From Treponema sp. (GTDB lineage: Bacteria; Spirochaetota; Spirochaetia; Treponematales; Treponemataceae): a stretch of 64,000 nucleotides of DNA. How positions within the stretch are numbered: the stretch's first letter is position 1; the number at the start of each line of letters is the position of its first letter. Below are positions 52,183 to 60,862 of this stretch, in pieces. The stretch spans positions 1 to 64,000 of the forward strand of contig JAGAZO010000017.1 in assembly GCA_017940005.1 (NCBI GenBank). Reading direction: 5' to 3'. A program made the translations under genes and the position numbers. The notes below the pieces were generated by a model. The model saw only the letters and a program-made list of their open reading frames with translations. It ran no database searches and was not told the origin of the DNA.

Positions 52183-53601
52183 ATGACGCAATTTATGGAC
52201 AATACCTTTCTTCTACATAATACCACTTCGCGCATGCTGTATGAATCGTGCGCAGCAGAGCCAATTTTTGATTACCACTGCCATCTTGAACCGAAAGAGA
52301 TTGCAGAGAACAAACAGTTTGAAAACTTGACAACGCTGTGGCTCGGCGAAAACGGACACGGCGACCACTACAAGTGGCGCATGATGCGCTCATACGGCAT
52401 AGAAGAAATGTATATCACTGGGACAGCGGCACCGTATGAAAAATTTTTAAAATGGGCTGAAACGATTGAGCACCTCATAGGCAATCCGCTTTACCACTGG
52501 ACACACCTTGAGCTGCAACGCTACTTTGGCATATACGAGCCGCTCACAAAAAAATCAGCACCGTCAGTGTGGGAAAAAGCAAACGCGCTTCTCAAAGACG
52601 GCACCGTGAGCGTCAAAAATATTCTTGCGCAATTCAACGTGTATGCAGTAGGCACGACTGACGACCCCGCAGACACGCTCGAACACCACGCAGCCATTGC
52701 ATCAGGAACAGCTCCTATCGGCAAAATAAACACGCGCGTCATTCCGTCTTTCAGACCAGACAATGCGCTCCACATTGAGCGAAGCGGATTTTCTGCGTAC
52801 ATCGAGAAGCTTGCGCGCGCTTCAAGCGTTGCAATTAAAACTGTTGATGACGTAATCGACGCGCTTGTACAGCGGCTCGACGTTTTTGTGCAGCACGGCT
52901 GCCGCGCTTCAGACCACGCGCTCTCATACCCGCCGCATAGTTTGCAGAGCGACGAAAAAATTCAAGCGACATTTGAGCGCGCGCTTTCTGGTAAGCCTAT
53001 TGCCGCAGAAGATGCAGAAGCGTATATGACAAAAGTACTGTGCGCGCTTGCACGCGCATATGAAACGCGCGGCATTGCGATGCAGCTTCATCTGAATGCG
53101 CTGCGAAATCTCAACGCACGCATGTTCTCGCTGCTCGGAGCAGACACAGGCTATGATGCGTGCGGCGACTATGCAGTTGCAGAAAAACTCGCGCGGCTGC
53201 TCAACCGCATGCATGCAAACGGCGCGCTCCCCAAAACAATTCTCTATTCACTCAATCCAAAAGATTACTGCTCGCTTGCAACAGTGATGGGCTGTTTTCA
53301 AGAAGCGCCGGTGCGTGGCAAAATGCAACTTGGCTCTGCGTGGTGGTTTTGCGATCACAAAGACGGTATGGAAGCGCAGATAAAGCTTCTTGCAAATGTC
53401 GGCATGCTCCCTGCGTTTATCGGAATGCTCACTGACAGCCGCAGCTTTTTGTCGTACCCGCGCCACGAATATTTCAGGCGCATCTTGTGCAACATAATAG
53501 GCACATGGATAGAAGACGGCGAATATCCTGCGACTGAAGATGCTGCGCGCATAGTAAAAGACATCTCGTTTGCAAACGCAAAAAGCTATTTTGATAAATA
53601 A
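52183..53601 (+). CDS. uxaC: Glucuronate isomerase
   Basis: This 472-residue amidohydrolase-fold enzyme converts D-glucuronate to D-fructuronate (or galacturonate to tagaturonate). FDYHCHLEPKEIAENKQF, LWLGENGHGDHYKWRMMRSYG, the later GIAMQLHLNALRN and LTDSRSFLSYPRHEYFRRILCN are diagnostic and include metal ligands. GAGGTG lies 5 nt before the ATG. It ends the uxuA-uxuB-uxaC operon. No kdgK or kdgA follows, so the last pathway steps are encoded elsewhere. Confidence 0.96.
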   Translation: MTQFMDNTFLLHNTTSRMLYESCAAEPIFDYHCHLEPKEIAENKQFENLTTLWLGENGHGDHYKWRMMRSYGIEEMYITGTAAPYEKFLKWAETIEHLIGNPLYHWTHLELQRYFGIYEPLTKKSAPSVWEKANALLKDGTVSVKNILAQFNVYAVGTTDDPADTLEHHAAIASGTAPIGKINTRVIPSFRPDNALHIERSGFSAYIEKLARASSVAIKTVDDVIDALVQRLDVFVQHGCRASDHALSYPPHSLQSDEKIQATFERALSGKPIAAEDAEAYMTKVLCALARAYETRGIAMQLHLNALRNLNARMFSLLGADTGYDACGDYAVAEKLARLLNRMHANGALPKTILYSLNPKDYCSLATVMGCFQEAPVRGKMQLGSAWWFCDHKDGMEAQIKLLANVGMLPAFIGMLTDSRSFLSYPRHEYFRRILCNIIGTWIEDGEYPATEDAARIVKDISFANAKSYFDK

Positions 53602-53731
53602 TAATTTATATAACAATAATTTACACTGATTATTTGATTTTCCTACGTAACTTCGTTATAATTGCTTATATTTTATGTATAAGCACAACGTTGCAAAAAA
53701 ATTAGTATAGTTTTATGTAGGAGCAAAATCA

Positions 53732-55027
53732 ATGATTTTTAAACGACTCGCAACACTCACGTTTTGTGCGTTCATTGTTGCGGCGGCAGTCACTGCGCAA
53801 GACATTGCACTTACAATCGATGACGCAGTACAATATGCATCTGAAAACAACATCTCTATTGCGCAGAGTAAAATAACGCTCGACGCGCTCAAGCGCACAA
53901 AAAACTATTCGTGGAACAGCATAAGCCCTTCCCTCTCGCTTGGCGGCAACATGATGTTTCCCCTTGACGAAGATGCGCGAAAAGCGCAATACGACTACAG
54001 CATGTCGTTTACAGGAGCGATAAACATTACGCTCTCTCCATCAATATATTCATCAATACAAACAGCTGTCCTCAATTATCAAAACGGGCTACTCGCGTAC
54101 GACGAAGCAAAACGGCAGATTGAGCTGAATGTGCGCATTGCATTTTATCACTTGCTGTACGAGCAAGAATATATCGCGCAGCAAGAGCGCAACATGCAGA
54201 CTGCCGAGCAGCAGTACAATCAAAACAGGCGAAAGTATGAGAGCGGTCAACTTTCGGAGCTTGACATGCTTTCAAGCCAAGTTGCATACGAGCGGCTTAA
54301 ACCCACGCTTGAAGCTGCGGAAATCACATACAAGAACGACATGGCGCTTTTCAAGCAGACGCTCGGCATTGACCAGGCAGTTGCTGTTGCGCTCACCGGC
54401 TCACTCGATGACGCGCTTTTGCTCGATGACATTATTGCTGAATTGAGCGCGGAAAACACGCCTTCAGTGCAGAGCGCGGAGAACAACGTAAAAATTGCAA
54501 AGGCAACGCTCACAGCTCGCCGCCTTGCCGCGTGGGGACCGACAGTGAGCGCGGGCTGGTCATACGGCAAATCAAAACTGAAACCGTCAGACACTGTTTC
54601 CACAACAAATGCATTTTCAATCAGTGTGTCTATTCCGCTCGACGGATACTTGCCGTGGTCGCAAGGCGGGCAGTCTGCATCGTCTGCAAAAGACAGCGTG
54701 AAGAACGCGGAGCTTGCGCTTGAAAAACAAAAGACAACTGTTGCAGTGCAAATTGAAAACTACTTGAATCAGATAAAGCTGGGACAATCGCAGCTCGCCT
54801 CGCTTCAAGCAAACGTTGACTTGGCGCAACGCTCCTACGAGATGACGCAACGCGCATACAATGCAGGCTCCCGCGATTTTCTCACGCTCCAGACAGCGTC
54901 TGATGCGCTTTTGAGCGCGCGCGTGAGCCTTGCGCAGCAGCAGTACACGCTCATCACTGCGGTGTTCAACCTTGAATATGTGCTCGGCGTACCGTTCGGT
55001 TCGTTCGGCAAGAACGCAGCAGATTAA
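53732..55027 (+). CDS. TolC-family outer-membrane efflux protein
   Basis: This 431-residue exported protein has a signal peptide (about 1-23, ending VTAQ) and then the alpha-helical OEP repeats (TIDDAVQYASENNISIAQSKI, YEMTQRAYNAGSRDFLTLQTASDALLSARVSLAQQQY). It should form the outer-membrane exit duct of the adjacent RND pump. TAGGAG lies 8 nt before the ATG. The 130 bp upstream is very AT-rich with several -10-like boxes and no clear -35; I assign no promoter. Confidence 0.88.
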   Translation: MIFKRLATLTFCAFIVAAAVTAQDIALTIDDAVQYASENNISIAQSKITLDALKRTKNYSWNSISPSLSLGGNMMFPLDEDARKAQYDYSMSFTGAINITLSPSIYSSIQTAVLNYQNGLLAYDEAKRQIELNVRIAFYHLLYEQEYIAQQERNMQTAEQQYNQNRRKYESGQLSELDMLSSQVAYERLKPTLEAAEITYKNDMALFKQTLGIDQAVAVALTGSLDDALLLDDIIAELSAENTPSVQSAENNVKIAKATLTARRLAAWGPTVSAGWSYGKSKLKPSDTVSTTNAFSISVSIPLDGYLPWSQGGQSASSAKDSVKNAELALEKQKTTVAVQIENYLNQIKLGQSQLASLQANVDLAQRSYEMTQRAYNAGSRDFLTLQTASDALLSARVSLAQQQYTLITAVFNLEYVLGVPFGSFGKNAAD

Positions 55028-55119
55028 TTTGGAAAGAAAAAGGGCGCGGGAAAAAGAAAACCTTTTGAAAGGTTGTCGTTGTCCCGCGAAATTGGTAATC
55101 AATGCAGGAAGGAAATAAA

Positions 55120-56028
55120 ATGAAAAAATCAATAATAATTATTATTGGCACGATTGCTGTCGTTGCGGCTGTATTCATCTATTCAACAAAAGCACGTTCA
55201 TCAAAAGTAAACAGAGGCGGCATGAGGTCGCAGCAAATGACATATACTGTTCGCACGCAACAAGCGGTAATTTCAACGCTGCACGATTATGTAAACACGA
55301 ACGGCGACATAGCCGCAGAAAACTCTGTTGCCGTGTACCCTGACATCGGCGGCAGAATTGTAAGCACGAATGTTTCGCTTGGCTCATACGTGCGGCGCGG
55401 CGACATCATTGCGCGCATAGACCCGTCAGAACCGGGAAGCAATTTTGCATTGAGCACTGTGTACGCGCCAATCAGCGGCAGCATTGTGTCAACGCCGCTC
55501 AGAGCAGGAACGCGCGTTTCTACGCAGAGCGCAATCACCACAATCGGCGACACGTCGCGCTTGCAGATAACGGCGCGCATTCCCGAACGGTATGTAGCGT
55601 ATCTTGCAACGGGGTTAAAAGCAGAAATAACGCTTGAAGCGTATCCAGATGCAGTATTTTTGGCAACAGTTACAAATGTGTCTCCCGTCGTCGATGCAAC
55701 AACGCGCACAAAAGAAATCTTGTTAACGTTTGACAAAGACGATGAGCGCATTGATGCAGGCATGTTCGGCAAAGTAAAGCTGTACACTGTTGACTACGAA
55801 GGACACATCACTGTTCCTGCCGATGCGATTATCACAAAAAACAATATGCCACATCTCTATGTGCTCAACGATGACGGTACTGTAGAGGAGCGTACAGTGG
55901 CGCTCGGTCAAACAGTAGATGAGCTTGTGCAAATTACGTCGGGCATACGTGTTGGCGAGAAAATTGTTGTAGAGGGTGAACGAGTACTTTCAGATGGTGT
56001 AAAAGTCAACGACCTCACTAATTATTAA
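55120..56028 (+). CDS. RND efflux periplasmic adaptor subunit
   Basis: This 302-residue membrane-fusion protein has an N-terminal membrane anchor (5-22). A short barrel-sandwich (lipoyl-like) domain follows, split around GSYVRRGDIIARIDPSEP and YAPISGSIVSTPLRAGTRVS without the usual long coiled-coil hairpin. A beta-barrel and a membrane-proximal domain then follow, ending GEKIVVEGERVLSDGVKVNDL. The missing hairpin makes it shorter than AcrA. The ATG at 55120 has GGAAGG upstream. It links the TolC-like protein and the pump. Confidence 0.9.
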   Translation: MKKSIIIIIGTIAVVAAVFIYSTKARSSKVNRGGMRSQQMTYTVRTQQAVISTLHDYVNTNGDIAAENSVAVYPDIGGRIVSTNVSLGSYVRRGDIIARIDPSEPGSNFALSTVYAPISGSIVSTPLRAGTRVSTQSAITTIGDTSRLQITARIPERYVAYLATGLKAEITLEAYPDAVFLATVTNVSPVVDATTRTKEILLTFDKDDERIDAGMFGKVKLYTVDYEGHITVPADAIITKNNMPHLYVLNDDGTVEERTVALGQTVDELVQITSGIRVGEKIVVEGERVLSDGVKVNDLTNY

Positions 56029-56043
56029 TTTAGGAGAACTGCA

Positions 56044-59000
56044 ATGAGTCTTTCACGAAAAACGCTCGAACACCCCGTGCTTACGCTGATCGTCTTTGTG
56101 TTGCTTGGTATCATGAGCTTATTCACGCTCACAAATGTAGCGATAAATTTATTTCCTGATATAGATGCGCCATTCATCATGGTAATGACGACATACACAA
56201 ATGCGGGACCAGAGTCTGTCGAAAAATCAATTACGCAGCCGCTTGAAAGCAGCCTTGTGAGCGTAAGTGGACTCAAGGAGCTTACGTCAACTTCATCAGA
56301 AGGAGCAAGCTCCATTTTTCTTGAATTTGAATACGGCACTGATTTGGAAGCGGCGGTAAACGATGTGCGCGACAAGCTTGAGCGCGTCAAACGTTCGTTG
56401 CCCGACAACGCATCAACGCCAAGCATCATGAAGATGGACGCAACGTCGATGCCCATCATGCGCATTGCAGTACGCGGCAACCGTACCACAGATGACTTGC
56501 GGCAAATTGCAGAAGATTCAATTCTCGATATTCTTGAACAAGCAGACGGTGTTGCAGAAGCGGAAGTACAAGGAGGACGTGCAAAAATTGTGCGCGTTGA
56601 AATTGCAGAAAATAGGCTTGCCGCGTACGGTCTTTCAATTTCATCAATTTCCAGTTCGCTTGCACGGCAAAATCTTGAGCTCGGCGGCGGCAAAGTTACT
56701 GAGGGAAAAAAGAACTATGTCGTGCGTACAACAGGAGAATTCAATAGCGTTGAAGAAATCAACAATGCTGTCATTACAACGATAAACGGGTACGACGTGC
56801 GTTTGCGCGATATTGGAACGGCAACAATGGGCTTCCAAGATGCATCATCAGAAGTATACATAAACGGCGAGCCAGGTGTATATGTTTCCATAACAAAGCA
56901 GTCAGGCTCAAACTCAGTTACGGTGGCAAATGCGGCGTACAAAAAAATAGAGCAGGTGCGCTCAACGCTTCCGTCAGACATATCACTTGAAATTATCTCC
57001 GACGACACGGAATCAATCCGCGACACTATCGGCACGCTCGTCACTTCTGCATGGCAGGGACTTTTGCTCGCCGTTCTAATACTGTTCATCTTCCTTCAAA
57101 ATTTTAAGAGCACGCTCATCATTTCCATATCGATACCGCTTTCGCTTTTCATCACAATCATGTGTATGACGTTTGCAAACATCACGCTCAACATGATGAC
57201 GCTCACCGGTTTGATTTTGGGCGTAGGCATGATTGTAGACGCATCTATCGTTATGATAGAAAATATCTACGCGTATCGTTCGCGCGGCGCAAAGCCCAAA
57301 ATAGCGGCAGTGCTCGGCTCGCAGGAAATGCTCATGTCTGTCGTATCGGGCAACTTGACGACAATCTGCGTATTCGTGCCGTTTTTGTTCTTTATCGGCA
57401 AACTGGGCATGATGGGACAAATGTTCAAGGGCATCATTTTCACTGTCGTCATTGCGCTCGTGTCGAGCTTGTTTGTGGCTATTTTTCTTGTACCTGTTCT
57501 TGCAGGAAAATTTTTGCCGCTTTCAAACAGGACTGAAAAACCTGTGACAAATCCTGTACTCAAAACTATATACGATGCATTTCAAAAAGTCATGGACATA
57601 GTGCAGCACGCATACCGCATTGCGCTTCAAACAGCGCTCAATCATCGTGCCGTTACCATAATTGTAAGCGTTGCCTTGCTCCTCATAGCACTTTTACTCG
57701 TTCCCACAATGCAAATCAATATGTTCGGGCGTAGCAGCGAAGACAACGTGACTGTCAACTTGACAATGCCTACAGGTACATCGCTTGCAGAGACAGCTGC
57801 CGTCATGAAAGAATTTGAAGAAATCATCAAGCAGGAAATACAAGGCTACACGTTTTTAATAACGTCAATCGGTAGTGGCGGACGCAGCAGAGGCACGTAC
57901 AAGGGGTCATTCTCAATACGCCTCCCCGAACCGAGTAAACAAATAGACACATCTGAAACCATACAGAGAAAACTGCGTCCGTATTTCAGCAATTATGCAG
58001 ACGCGCAGTTTTCAATCGGTGCAGGCTTTATGCGTCAAATGTCTGGCGAAGATATTGTCATAAAAATTTATTCTGATGACCTTGACACTGCACTCAGTAC
58101 CGCAGCACAAATCAAAGATGTGATGGAATCAATCACCGACATAGCAGATATTTCTATTGACACAGAAGAAGGCTTGCCAGAAGTCGAAGTTGTCATAGAC
58201 AGGCAGCGAGCATATGCGTTCGGCGTTGATGTAGCAACAGTTGCAAATGAAATAAATGCCGCGATGAATGGCACAACGTCAACAGTGTACCGCGAAGGCG
58301 GAAAAGAATACAATGTTGTTATCATGTACAGACCTGAAGATCGCGATAAGGTTTCCGATTTGGAGTCAATTTACGTGCGTGGTACGAGCGGCATGGTAAG
58401 CGTGGCAAACTTTGCTCAACTCAAAAAAGGCTTGGGACCAGTAAGCATTTATCGGGAAAACCAAACACGTGTCGTAAAAATTACAGGCAACATAACGTCG
58501 GACAGAAATGCAAATATAGTCGAAGACGAAATAAAAGAGCGCATTGCGCAGTCATTTATTCTCCCTGAAAATGTAACACTCAACTATGCAGGCTCGTGGA
58601 GCGACATGTCTGAACAAGGACGCGTATATGCAATGATAGGCATCATGGCCATCATCCTCGTGTTTGGCGTAATGGCTGCAACGTATGAATCGTTCAAAGC
58701 GCCTCTCATCAACATGATGACAATTCCATTCTTAATAATTGGCGTTATACTCATCTATACAATTAGCGGGCAGCCCATTTCAATGACATCGATGGTAGGC
58801 ATCATCATGCTCGTGGGCATTGTCGTCAACAACGGCATTATCCTCGTTGATTACACAAACTTGCTCGTAGACAGGAATGTGCCGCTCAAAGAGGCATGCC
58901 TTGAAGCTGGCACAAGCCGTCTGCGCCCCGTGCTCATGACAACACTCACCACAATTCTCGGCATGCTGCCTATGTGCTTCCAAAGCGAAGGAACTGCGGC

Positions 59001-59457
59001 AATGGTGCAGCCGATAGGATTGGCGATTGTCGGCGGGCTCACGTCGAGCACATTTGTGACGCTCTTCTTCATTCCTGTGCTCTACTCGCTCGTGATGAAC
59101 AAGCGCAAAGCTGCTGCAAACGCTATTGGGCGCGAGGCGCAAGATTTTGCAACATATGAAAGCTTGCCTGAAGCAGTCGGCGGCGCACAGGTAAATATTG
59201 TTGCAAATCAATCTGTGGAAGATGACATTATCGAAGCACTTGAACAAGCGTTGCCACACATACAATACACGATTGTGCCGACGGTGACGGGCAAAGGCGG
59301 CGACAACTACAAGCTCGGTACGACAACATGGCCAGAACAGAATTTTATGATGATTGTATATATACGCGAAGAAGACATACGCCTGCTCAAAGCAACAATC
59401 TATATGCTTAAAAAGAAATTCCCGAAAGAAGGCATAAAGCTGTTTATAATGCAATAG
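56044..59457 (+). CDS. RND efflux permease with C-terminal PII-like domain
   Basis: This 1137-residue inner-membrane pump is of the HAE1/AcrB type. The usual 12 helices and two large periplasmic loops are present, with GVGMIVDASIVMIENIY in helix 4 (one Asp of the usual DD pair) and VGIVVNNGIILVDYTNLL in the second half. The pump normally ends near residue 1030 after VLYSLVMNKRKAA. Here a linker and an 88-residue domain (1050-1137) follow. Its pattern beta-alpha-beta, a Gly-rich loop (TGKGGDNYKLGT), then beta-alpha-beta is that of PII signal proteins. AGGAG precedes the ATG. Confidence 0.92.
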   Translation: MSLSRKTLEHPVLTLIVFVLLGIMSLFTLTNVAINLFPDIDAPFIMVMTTYTNAGPESVEKSITQPLESSLVSVSGLKELTSTSSEGASSIFLEFEYGTDLEAAVNDVRDKLERVKRSLPDNASTPSIMKMDATSMPIMRIAVRGNRTTDDLRQIAEDSILDILEQADGVAEAEVQGGRAKIVRVEIAENRLAAYGLSISSISSSLARQNLELGGGKVTEGKKNYVVRTTGEFNSVEEINNAVITTINGYDVRLRDIGTATMGFQDASSEVYINGEPGVYVSITKQSGSNSVTVANAAYKKIEQVRSTLPSDISLEIISDDTESIRDTIGTLVTSAWQGLLLAVLILFIFLQNFKSTLIISISIPLSLFITIMCMTFANITLNMMTLTGLILGVGMIVDASIVMIENIYAYRSRGAKPKIAAVLGSQEMLMSVVSGNLTTICVFVPFLFFIGKLGMMGQMFKGIIFTVVIALVSSLFVAIFLVPVLAGKFLPLSNRTEKPVTNPVLKTIYDAFQKVMDIVQHAYRIALQTALNHRAVTIIVSVALLLIALLLVPTMQINMFGRSSEDNVTVNLTMPTGTSLAETAAVMKEFEEIIKQEIQGYTFLITSIGSGGRSRGTYKGSFSIRLPEPSKQIDTSETIQRKLRPYFSNYADAQFSIGAGFMRQMSGEDIVIKIYSDDLDTALSTAAQIKDVMESITDIADISIDTEEGLPEVEVVIDRQRAYAFGVDVATVANEINAAMNGTTSTVYREGGKEYNVVIMYRPEDRDKVSDLESIYVRGTSGMVSVANFAQLKKGLGPVSIYRENQTRVVKITGNITSDRNANIVEDEIKERIAQSFILPENVTLNYAGSWSDMSEQGRVYAMIGIMAIILVFGVMAATYESFKAPLINMMTIPFLIIGVILIYTISGQPISMTSMVGIIMLVGIVVNNGIILVDYTNLLVDRNVPLKEACLEAGTSRLRPVLMTTLTTILGMLPMCFQSEGTAAMVQPIGLAIVGGLTSSTFVTLFFIPVLYSLVMNKRKAAANAIGREAQDFATYESLPEAVGGAQVNIVANQSVEDDIIEALEQALPHIQYTIVPTVTGKGGDNYKLGTTTWPEQNFMMIVYIREEDIRLLKATIYMLKKKFPKEGIKLFIMQ

Positions 59458-59462
59458 CGCGG

Positions 59463-59490
59463 CGAGACTTGCAGATACGTGCAAGTCTCG
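59463..59490. terminator. Hairpin between the convergent RND and mraY genes
   Basis: CGAGACTTGCA and TGCAAGTCTCG form an 11-bp stem with a 6-nt loop, 5 nt after the RND stop. A T-run is absent, so termination may be weak or factor-dependent; it could serve both strands. Confidence 0.55.
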
Positions 59491-59555
59491 TTATACGCGC
59501 TGTACAACGTCGCACGCATCTACTTCATTTTGAAGAGAATGCACTGTGCCCTGTT

Positions 59556-60626
59556 TTAGCGCACTTTGAAGAATATGCCGAGCATCGCCACAGTGATGAG
59601 CAGCTGCATTATTAAAAATTTGATGAGCACTTGTGTAGGCGACCAGCCGCGTTTTTTGCGCATCTCGTCGTGGAGCGGGAAGCGGATATTGTTAAAAATA
59701 TGTATGTGAAAAAAGCGAAGCAACGCCACTTTCAACAAGCCCATGCCGCCATTCACAAACATGATTGTTGATGTTGCCAAAATGAGAAATGGGTTGCCGC
59801 TCACCATAACGCACACGCCAATAAAAAACCCAAGCGCCCTGCTTCCCGCATCTCCCATGAGCACCTCGCTCGGATATGCATTGTGCCACAAGTAGCCCAT
59901 GAGCGTACCGGCAAGTGCAAACGTGATCACAGCCCAATGTGCACCAGAAAATAAATGTGGCACGAGCAAGTATTCAGCTATGTCAACATGACCGAGCACA
60001 AAATAAAACAGAGCGCCGAGCGTGAGCAGCGCCACGAGTACGAGCGTGCCTGAAAGCCCGTCCACGCCGTCGGTGCAGTTCGTCGTGTTGATTGACCCCC
60101 ACAATATGACAACGCATACAACTACATACACTACGGGATGCACTGCAACTGGATGCGTCACAAACGGCAGCCAAAAATATACAACGCCGTCGTCAGATGT
60201 GCGTGAGATTGCAAAGTACAAAACAAGCGCCTCTGCAAAACTTATGACAAAGTCGAGCAATGCCTTGCGGTACTCTCCCCAGCTCGTCACGCTTTTGTCG
60301 TCGAGGTAGCCAGTGAGCATCATGAGCCATGTAAGCGCAAGTGTGGCGCATTGCAAAAGCGAAAGCGGCGCGAACAAAAACGAAATCACAACAAAAATCG
60401 TGATGAATACGACGCCCGCTCCCGTGGGCTTGCCCTTTGAAGCTTCTGCTGCAATCGTGAATTCGCGCCCGCGGTCATGCGGGAGTTTTTCGTAAAAATG
60501 GGGAAGCAATCGTATTGCAATGATAAAACCCGTATACAGCGCAAGCGTGATGAGCACAGTGTACGACTGCAAGAGCCGTGCAGGTCCAAAAAACTGCTGT
60601 AAAAGTGCACCGAAATAATAAAGCAT
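59556..60626 (-). CDS. mraY: Phospho-N-acetylmuramoyl-pentapeptide transferase
   Basis: This 356-residue integral membrane enzyme transfers phospho-MurNAc-pentapeptide to undecaprenyl phosphate, giving lipid I. Three catalytic segments are present: GYLDDKS (usual FxDD), NTTNCTDGVDGLSG and LMGDAGSRALGFF (usual GDTGS). KPTGAGVVF is the PTMGG position. The sequence is divergent but about ten helices are predicted and the length fits. The ATG at 60626 is preferred because AAGGGG lies 6 nt upstream; earlier ATG and TTG codons lack a site. No other mur genes are adjacent. Confidence 0.9.
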   Translation of the reverse strand: MLYYFGALLQQFFGPARLLQSYTVLITLALYTGFIIAIRLLPHFYEKLPHDRGREFTIAAEASKGKPTGAGVVFITIFVVISFLFAPLSLLQCATLALTWLMMLTGYLDDKSVTSWGEYRKALLDFVISFAEALVLYFAISRTSDDGVVYFWLPFVTHPVAVHPVVYVVVCVVILWGSINTTNCTDGVDGLSGTLVLVALLTLGALFYFVLGHVDIAEYLLVPHLFSGAHWAVITFALAGTLMGYLWHNAYPSEVLMGDAGSRALGFFIGVCVMVSGNPFLILATSTIMFVNGGMGLLKVALLRFFHIHIFNNIRFPLHDEMRKKRGWSPTQVLIKFLIMQLLITVAMLGIFFKVR

Positions 60627-60826
60627 ACTCTGCCCCTTCATCAAACTGTTATATTAAAAAGCGATGCTTTTGCTACTACGCATAATCGCCTGTTTAGTAT
60701 GAAAAATAATATCAAAAATTTCAGCCATATACAACCGAATGATCAAAAACATTTTAAAACGAACGCATAATTTTCATTGCAGAGTGTATAAATGACTCCT
60801 CATTTTGCTTATAGCGCAAAACTATA

Positions 60827-60855
60827 TTGTATATTGCTCACAAATAGTGTATAGT
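60827..60855 (+). promoter_or_regulatory. Promoter of the GGDEF-like gene, leaderless layout
   Basis: TTGTAT at 60827-60832 and TATAGT at 60850-60855 have a 17-bp spacer, and the ATG follows the -10 box after 7 nt. The rest of 60627-60826 is AT-rich with no supported gene. Confidence 0.7.
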
Positions 60856-60862
60856 CCTATTT

